Below are positions 37,503 through 46,063 of a stretch of 64,000 bases of DNA, piece by piece. The DNA is from Pseudomonas sp. BN411 (lineage in GTDB: Bacteria > Pseudomonadota > Gammaproteobacteria > Pseudomonadales > Pseudomonadaceae), in contig NZ_SSOM01000073.1 in the NCBI RefSeq assembly GCF_029871235.1, positions 248,001 to 312,000 on the forward strand, written 5' to 3'. Position numbers and translations under genes: made by a program. Under the pieces are notes generated by a model. The model searched no databases. It had not been told where the DNA came from and saw only the letters and a list, made by a program, of their open reading frames with translations. Every line of letters starts with the position of its first letter. The stretch's first letter is position 1.

Positions 37503-38344
37503 TCGATGTCGGCTTTCGCTTGCGGCGCCGGGCTGTAGACCCGGGGGGCGCTGTGATGGGGCAAATGGATAAGGTTGAGGTGGTGCCGGCGTGCCCATTC
37601 CACGGTCAGGGTGGTGGGGGCGGACAGGCTGACCAGGGTGGACAGGTCCGCACGCACCGCTTTGTGGATGAGTTCCAGGCTGCAGCGGCTGGTGACCACG
37701 GCGAAACCCGCGCGTGGGTCCAGGCCTTGTCGCAGCAGGGCGCCGATCAGTTTGTCCAGGGCGTTGTGACGGCCGATGTCTTCGCGGCACAGGCGCAGCG
37801 CGCCATCGGCATCGACGAACAGCGCGGCGTGAAGCGCGCCGCTACGCCGGGCCAGTTCCTGGGCCTCGTTGATGCGCTGGCGCAGGTCGACGAAGTGCTC
37901 GGCCGGCGGCAGGGGCGCAGGGACCAGGGAGCGCAGTTCGGGCAGCGCCTGCTCCAGTGCTTCCACGCCACAGAGGCCGCAGCCGGTGGTGCCGGCCAGG
38001 TTGCGGCGCTGCTCCTTGAGCGACCAGAAAGCGCGATTGCCGATATCCACCTCGGCGTGCAGGGCGATGCCTTCGCCTTCGATCTGGATGTCATAGATGT
38101 CGTCGATGGATTGCACCACGGCGCTGCTCAGGCTGAAGCCGGCAACGAAGTCTTCCAGGGCGCTGGGGGAAACCATCATGACGGCATAGCTGATGCCGTT
38201 ATAGGAAATCGCCAGGGCGCACTCTTCAGCCAGGGCGGCGTCTTCCACGCGCGCTTCGCCATCCAGCTCGGCGTACTGATAGCCGGTCGGTTCGGTCGGG
38301 TTATCCACAGCGGTGAGATGGCGCTTGGCGTCTGGGCTCGGCAT
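37499..38344 (-). CDS. fdhD: Formate dehydrogenase accessory sulfurtransferase FdhD
   Basis: 281 aa. FdhD passes sulfur from IscS to the molybdenum cofactor of formate dehydrogenases. The CxxC motif is in TTGCGLCGVE (near residue 115-124), and the cofactor-binding part includes CREDIGRHNALDKLIG and VTSRCSLELIHKA. The ATG at 38344 gives the family length; 51 more bases are open upstream. Overlaps the oxidoreductase gene by 4 bases. A perfect DnaA-box nonamer (TTATCCACA at 38301) lies in the coding region and is probably incidental. Confidence 0.92.
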   Translation of the reverse strand: MPSPDAKRHLTAVDNPTEPTGYQYAELDGEARVEDAALAEECALAISYNGISYAVMMVSPSALEDFVAGFSLSSAVVQSIDDIYDIQIEGEGIALHAEVDIGNRAFWSLKEQRRNLAGTTGCGLCGVEALEQALPELRSLVPAPLPPAEHFVDLRQRINEAQELARRSGALHAALFVDADGALRLCREDIGRHNALDKLIGALLRQGLDPRAGFAVVTSRCSLELIHKAVRADLSTLVSLSAPTTLTVEWARRHHLNLIHLPHHSAPRVYSPAPQAKADIE

Positions 38345-38439
38345 GGTTCTGCCCCTGCGACGGTTTGACTCAGCCATCCTAGGCCCGTCTGGCACGGGCG
38401 TCTAATCGCTATTCCCGATTCCTTGATCGAGCGCGTTTA

Positions 38440-39336
38440 TCAAGAGCTGCGGCCGGGTTCCAGCAAGGCCCGGGCTTCGGAGAAGCAGGCATCGGCGAGC
38501 GCCGAGCGGGGGGCTCCGCGGCGAAGAATCAGGCCCAGCGGCGCCAGGGTACGGGCGTCCTCTATGGGCGTCAGCGCCAGGTGCTCGGTGAAGTCGTCGA
38601 GACCGCTGTCCAGCGGCATGATGGCGCAGCACAGACCGGCACTGACGGCCTGCAGCAACTGGTGCACGGCATCGGTCTCCAGCCGTGGCTGGGGCGACAG
38701 GCCTCGGCTGCGAAAGCCGTGGTCGATGGATTGGCGGAAGTGCATGCCGCCGGAGAGCAGCCCGAGGGGCAGGTCTACCAGGCTTTCCCAGGGCAGCGCC
38801 GGCACATCGAAGCTGAAGTGGCGGCGGTCGTGCAGCAGGCCCATCCGCGTCTGCGCCAGTTCCAGGCTTTCGAAGTGCTCGCGATCCAGGCGGTCGAGAT
38901 AGGACAGGCCCAGGTCCAACTGGTTGCGCGCCAGGCCTTCGAGGATTTGTTCGGAACTCATCGAGAACAACTGGAAGCGCAGGCTCGGGTGAGGGCCGGA
39001 AAAGGCCTCCACCAGGCGCATGGGGTCGAAGCCGGCGAGCGGCACCACGCCCAGGCGCAAGGTGCCGACCAGTTGGCCGCGACAGGCCGCCGCCTCGGCG
39101 TAGAGACCGTCGTGGGCCGCCAGCAGGCTGCGCGCCCAGGCCAGCACTCGCAGGCCGGCGTCGGTGAACCCCTCGAAGCGCTGCCCACGGACCACCAATT
39201 CCAGTCCCAGCTCTTCCTCCAGGCTGCGCAGGCGCATGGAAAGTGTCGGCTGGGTGACATGGCAGCGCGCGGCGGCCTGCCCGAAGTGGCGGGTTTCCTC
39301 CAGTGCGATGAGGAACTTGAGTTGCTTGATGTCCAT
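38440..39336 (-). CDS. LysR-family transcriptional regulator
   Basis: 298 aa with an N-terminal helix-turn-helix (LKFLIALEETRHFGQAAARCHVTQPTLSMRLRSLEEELG) of the CysB/OxyR-like type and a substrate-binding domain from about residue 90. It lies 95 bases upstream of fdhD in the same direction, so it may regulate the oxidoreductase pair; the homologous gene sits here in P. aeruginosa too. Only 22 bases separate it from the upstream yrfG, so all four minus-strand genes could share transcripts. Confidence 0.9.
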   Translation of the reverse strand: MDIKQLKFLIALEETRHFGQAAARCHVTQPTLSMRLRSLEEELGLELVVRGQRFEGFTDAGLRVLAWARSLLAAHDGLYAEAAACRGQLVGTLRLGVVPLAGFDPMRLVEAFSGPHPSLRFQLFSMSSEQILEGLARNQLDLGLSYLDRLDREHFESLELAQTRMGLLHDRRHFSFDVPALPWESLVDLPLGLLSGGMHFRQSIDHGFRSRGLSPQPRLETDAVHQLLQAVSAGLCCAIMPLDSGLDDFTEHLALTPIEDARTLAPLGLILRRGAPRSALADACFSEARALLEPGRSS

Positions 39337-39358
39337 GCCGGCTCCTCTGCGGGAAAGG

Positions 39359-40021
39359 TCAGAGCCCCTGGATCAGGGTGCGATAGCTCTCCACCGCGGC
39401 GAATTCTTCGGTGTCTTTCGGGCCCTTGCGGCTGTCCGGCTCGCGCACGGCCAGTAGTTGCGCAATGCCATAGCGCCGTGCGCTGCGCAGGATCGGCAGG
39501 CTGTCATCGATGAACAGGCTGCGCGCCGCGTCGAAGCCGAAGTCCTGCTGCAGGGCGTGCCAGAACTGCTGGTCTTCCTTGGGATAGCCGTAATCGTGGG
39601 AGCTGATCAGGCGGTCGAACCAGGGCGCCAGGTGCACTCGTTCCATCTTCAGTGACAGCGAGTCGCGGTGGGCGTTGGTGATCAGCGCCACGCGCTTGCC
39701 TGAGCGGCGCAGGGCAGCGAGGAACAGGTCGGCATCCGGGCGCAGGGCGATCAGGTGCGCCACCTCGCGCTTGAGGTCGCGGATCGACAGGCGCAGTTCG
39801 CGGCTCCAGAAGTCCGTGCAGTACCAGTTCAACTGGCCGGCGTTGTCGCGGAACAGCGGCAGCAGTTCGGCCTCGGCCAGTTCGCGGCTGATGCCGTGGT
39901 GCTCGGCATAGCGCTGCGGCAGGTACTCCAGCCAGAAGTGGTTGTCGAAGTGAAGGTCGAGCAGGGTGCCATCCATGTCGAGCAGGACGGTGTCGATCTC
40001 GTTCCAGGGCAATGGCTGCAT
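39359..40021 (-). CDS. yrfG: HAD-family GMP/IMP nucleotidase YrfG
   Basis: 220-aa haloacid dehalogenase-like hydrolase. Motif I is LLDMDGTLLDL (near residue 14), motif II ALITNAH, motif III with the Lys of YGYPKED and motif IV FIDDSLP. E. coli YrfG dephosphorylates GMP and IMP. The ATG at 40021 aligns with relatives (MxxLPW...DTVLLDMDG); one at 40030 is also possible and neither has a strong ribosome binding site. Divergent from nudE, another nucleotide-cleaning enzyme. Confidence 0.88.
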   Translation of the reverse strand: MQPLPWNEIDTVLLDMDGTLLDLHFDNHFWLEYLPQRYAEHHGISRELAEAELLPLFRDNAGQLNWYCTDFWSRELRLSIRDLKREVAHLIALRPDADLFLAALRRSGKRVALITNAHRDSLSLKMERVHLAPWFDRLISSHDYGYPKEDQQFWHALQQDFGFDAARSLFIDDSLPILRSARRYGIAQLLAVREPDSRKGPKDTEEFAAVESYRTLIQGL

Positions 40022-40093
40022 GGTCGGCATCGGTGGTTGCGGTGGGCTGTCGTCATTGCGTTGCTGGCCGTCGCTGGCGTGCAATCTCCAGCA

Positions 40094-40121
40094 CGGACAA
40101 AGCGCAAAGGCGGGGTATGAT
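40094..40121 (+). promoter_or_regulatory. Candidate promoter of nudE-cysQ
   Basis: CGGACA (40094-40099), 16 bases, TATGAT (40116-40121), 29 bases before the nudE ATG; AAGGAG lies 8 bases before that ATG. Confidence 0.4.
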
Positions 40122-40150
40122 AACCCGCCGGTCATGCCAAGGAGTCCGTT

Positions 40151-40717
40151 ATGCGTCAGAAGCCCACGGTGCTCGCTCGCGAAATCGTCGCCAGCAGCCG
40201 TCTGTTCCGTGTCGAAGAGCTGCAGTTGCGCTTCGCCAATGGCGTCGAGCGCACTTACGAACGCCTGGTGGGCAAGGGCTCGGGCTACGGCGCCGTGATG
40301 GTGGTGGCCATGGCCGATGCCGAACACGTGCTGCTGGTGGAGGAGTACTGCGCCGGTACGGACGACTACCAGCTGTCCCTGCCCAAGGGCCTGATCGAAC
40401 CGGGCGAGGACGTGCTCGCCGCCGCCAACCGCGAGCTCAAGGAAGAAGCCGGGTTCGGTGCGCGCAAGCTGGAGCACCTCACAGAGTTGTCCCTGTCGCC
40501 GGGTTACATGAGCCAGAAGATCCAGGTGGTCCTGGCCCGCGACCTCTACGAAGAAAGCCTTCCCGGCGATGAACCGGAACCGCTGCGGGTCGACCGCATC
40601 AGCCTGCGCGAATTGTCCAGCCTCGCCCAGCACCAGCAATTCAGCGAAGGGCGGGCCCTGGCCGCGCTCTACCTGACCCGAGACCTACTGACTCAACGTG
40701 GGGAGTACCAACCGTGA
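40151..40717 (+). CDS. nudE: ADP compounds hydrolase NudE
   Basis: 188-aa Nudix hydrolase. The Nudix box G-x5-E-x7-REx2EExG is fully present (GLIEPGEDVLAAANRELKEEAG, about residues 80-101). NudE cleaves ADP-ribose, NADH and Ap3A. The SPGYMSQK segment after the box is typical of the ADP-ribose pyrophosphatase group. AAGGAG precedes the ATG. The stop overlaps the GTG start of cysQ (GTGA), so the two are coupled: both act on adenine nucleotides. Confidence 0.93.
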   Translation: MRQKPTVLAREIVASSRLFRVEELQLRFANGVERTYERLVGKGSGYGAVMVVAMADAEHVLLVEEYCAGTDDYQLSLPKGLIEPGEDVLAAANRELKEEAGFGARKLEHLTELSLSPGYMSQKIQVVLARDLYEESLPGDEPEPLRVDRISLRELSSLAQHQQFSEGRALAALYLTRDLLTQRGEYQP

Positions 40718-41535
40718 GCCATCCTCTGCTTCCCGCCGTGATCGAACTGGTACGCCAGGCCGGCGAGGCCATCCTGCCGTTCTGGCGCGGCGACCTGATC
40801 GTGACCGAGAAGGATGACGCTTCCCCCGTGACGGCAGCTGATCTCGCCGCTCACAAAGTGCTGGATGCGGGGCTGGCAGCACTGGATGGTGGCATTCCGG
40901 TCCTGTCCGAAGAGGCGGCGAACATTCCCCTGGCCGAACGCGCCGCCTGGCAGCGCTGGTGGCTGGTGGACCCGCTGGATGGCACCAAGGAATTCATCTC
41001 CGGCAGCGACGAGTTCACCGTCAATGTGGCGCTGGTGGAAGGTGGCCGGGTGGTGTTCGGCGTGGTCGGTATGCCGGTGACCGGACGCTGCTATTACGGC
41101 GGCGCCGGCCTTGGCGCCTGGAGTCAGGACGAGGACTTCGAGGCCGACGAAATCACTGTACGCGTTGCGCCGGACGAAGCCTTCACCGTCGTCGCCAGCA
41201 AGCGTCATTCGAGTCCGGCGCAGGAGCGTCTGCTGGCCGGGCTGTGTGAACGCTTCGGGGATCTGCAACTGGCCAGCATCGGCAGCTCGCTGAAGTTCTG
41301 CCTGCTGGCCGAAGGGTCTGCGGATTGCTATCCGCGTCTCGCGCCCACTTCCCAGTGGGACACCGCTGCCGCTCAGGGCGTACTCGAAGGTGCGGGTGGC
41401 GAGGTGCTGGACCTTGCCGGCGAGCCCCTTACCTATGAGGCTCGCGAGAACTTCCTCAATCCATCCTTCCTGGCGCTGCCGGTAGCCGCCGAATGGCGCG
41501 CGGAGCTGATCCAGCTGGCGCGCGCGCTGGACTGA
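40714..41535 (+). CDS. cysQ: 3'(2'),5'-bisphosphate nucleotidase CysQ
   Basis: 273-aa magnesium-dependent phosphatase of the inositol monophosphatase family. It removes 3'-phosphoadenosine 5'-phosphate formed during sulfate assimilation. Metal motifs: VLSEEAA (near residue 68), DPLDGTKEF (near 88-96) and WDTAAAQGVLEGAGG (near 215-230). GTG start overlapping nudE by 4 bases. A bidirectional terminator follows. Confidence 0.95.
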   Translation: MSHPLLPAVIELVRQAGEAILPFWRGDLIVTEKDDASPVTAADLAAHKVLDAGLAALDGGIPVLSEEAANIPLAERAAWQRWWLVDPLDGTKEFISGSDEFTVNVALVEGGRVVFGVVGMPVTGRCYYGGAGLGAWSQDEDFEADEITVRVAPDEAFTVVASKRHSSPAQERLLAGLCERFGDLQLASIGSSLKFCLLAEGSADCYPRLAPTSQWDTAAAQGVLEGAGGEVLDLAGEPLTYEARENFLNPSFLALPVAAEWRAELIQLARALD

Positions 41536-41550
41536 GAACGCCGGAAACAA

Positions 41551-41577
41551 AAAAAGGGCCCTGAGGGGCCCTTTTTT
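41551..41577. terminator. Bidirectional terminator between cysQ and fabY
   Basis: GGGCCC-TGAG-GGGCCC with a run of A on the left (41549-41555) and TTTTTT on the right; serves cysQ and, in the other direction, fabY. Confidence 0.93.
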
Positions 41578-41595
41578 GTGGCTGTCGTTTCACTC

Positions 41596-41666
41596 GTAGG
41601 ATGGCGTAGAGCGAAGCGAAACCCATCACCGCGATCGATGGGTTTCGCAGGCTCTACCCATCCTAC
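41596..41666. repeat. Intergenic palindromic repeat, family C
   Basis: GTAGGATGGCGTAGAGCGAAG...CCCATC and GATGGGTTTCGCAGGCTCTACCCATCCTAC form a long imperfect inverted repeat centred on GCGATCGATGG. The left arm is nearly identical to that at 19937. A perfect DnaA-box nonamer follows at 41669-41677. Confidence 0.85.
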
Positions 41667-41686
41667 GGTTATCCACAGAAATCGCC

Positions 41687-43594
41687 TCAGTCGAGCATAT
41701 CGGTGAAGCGCTGGTCCTTCTTGTAGCGCAGGGTCTGGGCGAAGCCGGGCACCTGGATACCTTCGGGGCTCAGCTCGATCTGCTGCTCGTCGATCAGGTC
41801 GTTGCCGAAGTTGTAGATGATGTCGAGCTCGCCCTGGCGGGCGCGGCGATCATATTCCTCGGCGTTGGCGCGGGTCTTTTCGCGCTTGGCGCAGTAGGCG
41901 GCGAAGGCGGCCTCGCCGTAGCGCTTTTTCAGCATCTTCTCGGCCTGGCGCGGGGAGATGACCACGCCTGTGGCGTTGTTGCCGCCGAAGCCCTTGGAGT
42001 TGATGAAGCAGACATCCAGCGGATGGTCGCCCAGGACGCGGTCGCGGGTCTCGATGGACAGGTGCTCGCGGTGGACGTCGTCGGCCACCCGGTCGATGGT
42101 CTTGATGCCCGGCAGGATGCCGTACTTGAAGGTCCCCAGGGCGGCGATCACCTGGTCGCCGCTGGCGGTTGCCAGGGAGTGACCGACGTAGGCCTTGACC
42201 GCTGCGATGGGCCACTGCTCGATGCCGAACGCACCGGCAACGCGGTTCAGCAGCTCGGACTCGGTGACGCGGTTGGCCGGGGTGCTGGAGCCGTGGGCGT
42301 GGACGAAGCTGCGCTCGCGCACGCCATCCGCGCCGATCAGCTGGGCGGCGGCGGCCACGGCCTTGGCCAGGGTCAGGTAGTTGCCCGGGCCGGGAGCGGA
42401 GATGGATTTCTTGAAGCCGTCGGCGTTGATGAACACATCGGTCACCGCACCGTGGATATCGGCGCCCAGTTCCAGGGCCAGTGCGTCGTCCATCAGCACC
42501 ACGTACTGGCTGGATTCAGCCAGGGTGAAGCCGCAGTTTTCGCCGAAGGGGCGGCTGGCGCGCTGGAAGTCCACATCTTCGCGACCGCCAATCTGGCGCA
42601 GGCCTTCCTCCGTGGCCAGGGCGCCCATGGCACCGTAGCCATCGATGCATTCCTGGTTGATCGGCGCCTCGGCGTTGCCCACCAGGGCCACACGGGCTTG
42701 GCCGGAGGTGATGAGCTCGATGCCCTTCTGCAGGTTGTAGAGGAAGGTGGCGCAGGCGCCAGTGACGCTACCGGTGGTGCCGACGCTGCCCAGCACGTAG
42801 GCGTTGATGAAGTCGGCGGGCATGGTGTTCAGGCCAAGCGGGCACTGCTTGGCGGTGACGCGGCCGCCCTTGAGGCGCGACTGCATCATGCCGCCGAAGC
42901 CGTACTCGTCCAGCTGGCTCATGATGCTGCCAGAGAACACGGCGATTTCGTCGGGTTGCACGCGGTCGACGATGTCCTTCCACGGCAGGCCGATGGAGCG
43001 GATGGCGTCGGTAGCGGCGACCACCGACATCTGCAGGCCGCGCGGGTGGAAGCGGGAGTTGTACAGCTCGCCCGGCTCGAAGCCGGTGGGCAGCTGGCCG
43101 GCGGACTTCACCGGCAGCTCGCGGTAGCTGTCCACCTTGAAGTCGGACGCGCCCGTCAGGGTCACGCGCACTTCACCGTTGTCCAGGGTTTCCACGTCCC
43201 AGTTGGCCGGCAGCGGCTCGGGGAGTTGCTTGCGCGAGGTGATGAAGCTGAGAGCCTCGCCATCGGCGGCCGAAACGCTGAGGTTCTTGTGCCAGTGGGC
43301 GGCGTCCACATCCAGATGCTGCTTGCCGATGCGGCGCACCAGGGTGGATTCGAGAATTTCAGCGGCGTAGCGCTTCTCGATCTCGGCCAGGGTCAGGACC
43401 TTGCCGTCGGCATCGAGGTACTGGCCGTCGGTGACCGATACCAGCTTCGTCATCACGGCGAGGCCGGCCAGGGTCTCCTGGCGCGACTGGGCGTCCAGGG
43501 TTTCGATCACGATGCGGCGGAAACCGTGGTGGAACGAGCTTCGTCCAGCCGCGTTGTAGCCACCAAAACCCACAATCACTGGAAGTCGGGACAT
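41687..43594 (-). CDS. fabY: Beta-ketoacyl-ACP synthase FabY
   Basis: 635-aa condensing enzyme that in P. aeruginosa starts fatty acid synthesis by joining acetyl-CoA to malonyl-ACP, in place of FabH. The nucleophile Cys is in VTGACATFLYNLQKG (near residue 300); the active-site His residues are in VHAHGSSTPANRV and KAYVGHSLATASGDQ; the last GFGGNNATGV is the usual glycine-rich end. It has an extra N-terminal stretch of about 200 residues and a C-terminal tail compared with FabB/F. The ATG at 43594 gives MSRLPVIVGFGGYNAAGR, the family start. Monocistronic, with its own terminator. Confidence 0.95.
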   Translation of the reverse strand: MSRLPVIVGFGGYNAAGRSSFHHGFRRIVIETLDAQSRQETLAGLAVMTKLVSVTDGQYLDADGKVLTLAEIEKRYAAEILESTLVRRIGKQHLDVDAAHWHKNLSVSAADGEALSFITSRKQLPEPLPANWDVETLDNGEVRVTLTGASDFKVDSYRELPVKSAGQLPTGFEPGELYNSRFHPRGLQMSVVAATDAIRSIGLPWKDIVDRVQPDEIAVFSGSIMSQLDEYGFGGMMQSRLKGGRVTAKQCPLGLNTMPADFINAYVLGSVGTTGSVTGACATFLYNLQKGIELITSGQARVALVGNAEAPINQECIDGYGAMGALATEEGLRQIGGREDVDFQRASRPFGENCGFTLAESSQYVVLMDDALALELGADIHGAVTDVFINADGFKKSISAPGPGNYLTLAKAVAAAAQLIGADGVRERSFVHAHGSSTPANRVTESELLNRVAGAFGIEQWPIAAVKAYVGHSLATASGDQVIAALGTFKYGILPGIKTIDRVADDVHREHLSIETRDRVLGDHPLDVCFINSKGFGGNNATGVVISPRQAEKMLKKRYGEAAFAAYCAKREKTRANAEEYDRRARQGELDIIYNFGNDLIDEQQIELSPEGIQVPGFAQTLRYKKDQRFTDMLD

Positions 43595-43756
43595 CTCTCG
43601 GAAACTCCTCAAAAAGACCATCTCATGCCGGCGAGGTGGCTTGCCCACGGGGCGCCGCGTGTAGGGGGCGGCAATTTGCGGGGTCAAGCGTCACGGGCCA
43701 GGTGGCATGAGCCAGGTGGCAGCTCGAATAAATGGGATGTCTACCTGACGCGGGGT

Positions 43757-43772
43757 GTGACTATCAAGTCAC
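43757..43772 (-). promoter_or_regulatory. Palindromic operator candidate upstream of fabY
   Basis: GTGACT-ATCA-AGTCAC, a perfect 6-bp-arm palindrome about 163 bases before the fabY start. On the minus strand its centre contains TTGATA (43762-43767), a good -35, with a weak -10 (GTAGAC/TAGACA) 17-18 bases on. A regulator bound here would cover the promoter. Confidence 0.45.
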
Positions 43773-43829
43773 TCCTTTGGTCATTCGGCGGGAGATTGGG
43801 AGCTATGCGGAGGGGGAGGGAAGCAACCT

Positions 43830-43927
43830 TGTGGGGGCGATTTCAATCGCTGAGCAGACCGCAGGCCTGCTTTCCGGGATATCCGAGGGCAGCTGCGCTG
43901 CCCTTTGCGAATGAATTCGCCCCCACA
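43830..43927. repeat. REP-type palindrome, family A
   Basis: Outer TGTGGGGGCGATTTCAATCGC against GCGAATGAATTCGCCCCCACA, inner GCAGACCGCAGGCCTGC and GGGCAGCTGCGCTGCCC hairpins. Follows the arc operon, 19 bases after the arcC stop, and probably shapes the 3' end of its mRNA. Confidence 0.85.
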
Positions 43928-43945
43928 GGGGAGGGTGCCTAGCGA

Positions 43946-44878
43946 TCAACGGTACTCGATGCCGGCTTTCTTGGTGCTGACGCGGGTACCAGACTTGCCT
44001 TCGGTGATGGCCACGATGTTCTCCAGGGAGCCGATCACCGCGTCCTTGCCAGTGAGGCGGGCGAACTCCATGGCGGCCTGGACTTTCGGACCCATGGAGC
44101 CAGCGGCGAAGCCGAGGCGTTCCAGTTCATCCGGATGGGCCTGGGCGATGGCCTTCTGGGTCGGTTTGCCCCAGTCGATGTAGGCCGCGTCCACGTCAGT
44201 GGCGATGACCAGCACGTCGGCACTGAGCTCCTGGGCCAGCAGCGCGGAGCAGAGGTCCTTGTCGATCACCGCTTCGACGCCGGAGAGCTTCTTGCCCGAT
44301 TCGTCGTACATGGTCGGGATACCGCCACCGCCAGCGCAGATGACGATGGTGCCTTTCTCCAGCAGCCATTTGACCGGGCGGATCTCGAAGATGCGCTTCG
44401 GACGCGGGCTGGCGACCACGCGGCGGAACTTGTCGCCGTCGGGCGCGATGCTCCAGCCCTTCTCCTTGGCCAGGGCTTCCGCCTCTTCCTTGGAGTAGAC
44501 CGGGCCGATGGGTTTGGTTGGGTTCTGGAAAGCCGGGTCTTTGGCGTCGACTTCGACCTGGGTGAGGATGGTGGCGAACGGTACTTCGAACGGCAGCAGG
44601 TTGCCCATTTCCTGTTCGATCATGTACCCGATCATGCCTTCGGTCTCGGCGCCGAGAACGTCCAGCGGGTAGGGCGCGACCTTGTCGTAAGAAGCGCCCT
44701 GCAATGCCAGCAGGCCGACTTGCGGGCCGTTACCGTGGGCGATCACCAGCTCGTTGCCGGGCGCAACCTTGGCGATCTGCTCGGCGGCGATCTTGACGTT
44801 GGCGCGCTGGTTGTCGGCAGTCATGGGCTCGCCACGACGCAGCAGGGCGTTGCCGCCCAATGCGACGACGATTCGCAT
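43946..44878 (-). CDS. arcC: Carbamate kinase ArcC
   Basis: Last step of the arginine deiminase pathway: carbamoyl phosphate plus ADP gives ATP, CO2 and ammonia. Amino acid kinase fold, 310 aa, with [16 protein letters not shown] at the start, [11 protein letters not shown] near 55, and CAGGGGIPT and [12 protein letters not shown] in the second half. Two ATGs are 6 bases apart; AGGAGG is only 2 bases from the first (44884) but 8 from the second (44878), which also gives the family N-terminus MRIVVALGG, so I chose the second. Last gene of arcDABC. Confidence 0.95.
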   Translation of the reverse strand: MRIVVALGGNALLRRGEPMTADNQRANVKIAAEQIAKVAPGNELVIAHGNGPQVGLLALQGASYDKVAPYPLDVLGAETEGMIGYMIEQEMGNLLPFEVPFATILTQVEVDAKDPAFQNPTKPIGPVYSKEEAEALAKEKGWSIAPDGDKFRRVVASPRPKRIFEIRPVKWLLEKGTIVICAGGGGIPTMYDESGKKLSGVEAVIDKDLCSALLAQELSADVLVIATDVDAAYIDWGKPTQKAIAQAHPDELERLGFAAGSMGPKVQAAMEFARLTGKDAVIGSLENIVAITEGKSGTRVSTKKAGIEYR

Positions 44879-44950
44879 ATTCATTTCCTCCTGAAAGTGG
44901 AAACGCGTCCCGGACCGGCGACGCTGTCGCGGTCCGGGGGCGGCCCGGCA

Positions 44951-45961
44951 TTACATGTCGGCGAGGGTCGAAACGAGGATCGCCTTGATGGTGTGCATGC
45001 GGTTTTCCGCTTGCTCGAAGGCGATGTTGTACGGGGACTCGAAGACGTCTTCGGTGACCTCGATGCCGTTCTTCAGATTCGGGTACTTGGCAGCGATGTC
45101 CTTGCCGACCTTGGTTTCGCTGTTGTGGAAGGCCGGCAGGCAGTGCATGAACTTCACGCGCGGGTTACCGGCGGCCTTCATCATGTCCATGTTGACCTGG
45201 TAGGGCAGCAGTTCCTGGATGCGTTCGCCCCAGGCTTCCACCGGCTCGCCCATGGATACCCAGACGTCGGTATGGATGAAGTCCACGCCCTTGACCGCTG
45301 CTTTCGGGTCTTCGGTGATGGTGAGGCGGGCGCCGCTTTCTTCAGCGAATTTCTTGCAGGCGGCGACGTGTTCGTCGGTCGGCCACAGTTCCTTGGGAGC
45401 GGCGATGCGCACGTCCATGCCGAGCTTGGCGCCGATCAGCAGCAGCGAGTTACCCATGTTGTTGCGGGCGTCGCCCAGGTAGGCGTAGCTGATTTCGTGC
45501 AGGGGCTTGTCGCTGTGCTCACGCATGGTCAGCACGTCGGCGAGCATCTGGGTCGGGTGGTATTCGTCGGTCAGGCCGTTGAACACCGGCACGCCAGCGT
45601 ACTTGGCGAGTTCTTCGACGATTTCCTGCTTGAAGCCACGGTACTCGATGGCGTCGTACATGCGGCCGAGTACGCGAGCGGTGTCCTTCATGGACTCCTT
45701 GTGGCCGATCTGCGAGGAGTTCGGGTCGATGTAGGTGACATTGGCGCCTTGGTCATAGGCGGCGACTTCGAAGGCGCAACGGGTACGGGTCGAGGTTTTC
45801 TCGAAGATCAGCGCGATGTTGTTGCCCTTGAGGTGCTGTTGCTCGGTACCGGTGTACTTGGCGCGCTTCAGGTCGCGGGACAGATCAAGCAGGTAACGCA
45901 GCTCGCGGGTGCTGTGGTGCATGAGGCTGAGCAGGTTACGGTTGTGCATGTTGAAAGCCAT
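44951..45961 (-). CDS. arcB: Catabolic ornithine carbamoyltransferase ArcB
   Basis: Converts citrulline and phosphate to ornithine and carbamoyl phosphate in the catabolic direction. The carbamoyl phosphate motif [13 protein letters not shown] is near residue 54-66, and the ornithine-side HCLPAFHN is near 272. 336 aa, the standard length; the P. aeruginosa enzyme is a dodecamer. GGAG lies about 10 bases before the ATG. Between arcA and arcC, with gaps of 102 and 72 bases. Confidence 0.96.
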   Translation of the reverse strand: MAFNMHNRNLLSLMHHSTRELRYLLDLSRDLKRAKYTGTEQQHLKGNNIALIFEKTSTRTRCAFEVAAYDQGANVTYIDPNSSQIGHKESMKDTARVLGRMYDAIEYRGFKQEIVEELAKYAGVPVFNGLTDEYHPTQMLADVLTMREHSDKPLHEISYAYLGDARNNMGNSLLLIGAKLGMDVRIAAPKELWPTDEHVAACKKFAEESGARLTITEDPKAAVKGVDFIHTDVWVSMGEPVEAWGERIQELLPYQVNMDMMKAAGNPRVKFMHCLPAFHNSETKVGKDIAAKYPNLKNGIEVTEDVFESPYNIAFEQAENRMHTIKAILVSTLADM

Positions 45962-46063
45962 GATTCTTTCTCCTTGTGGGTAACTTGAAACCAGGCTCCG
46001 TCAGAACAGCTTTTGGCTGGCGGGGCGGGCGGCTCCGGGTTGGGAGCCGCCGGGGGCAGAAAC

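Larger units (their letters stand above)
43595..43945. other. Intergenic region between fabY and arcC
   Basis: Contains the fabY upstream region with a 16-bp palindrome (43757-43772) and a family A repeat (43830-43927). No gene is seen. Confidence 0.6.
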
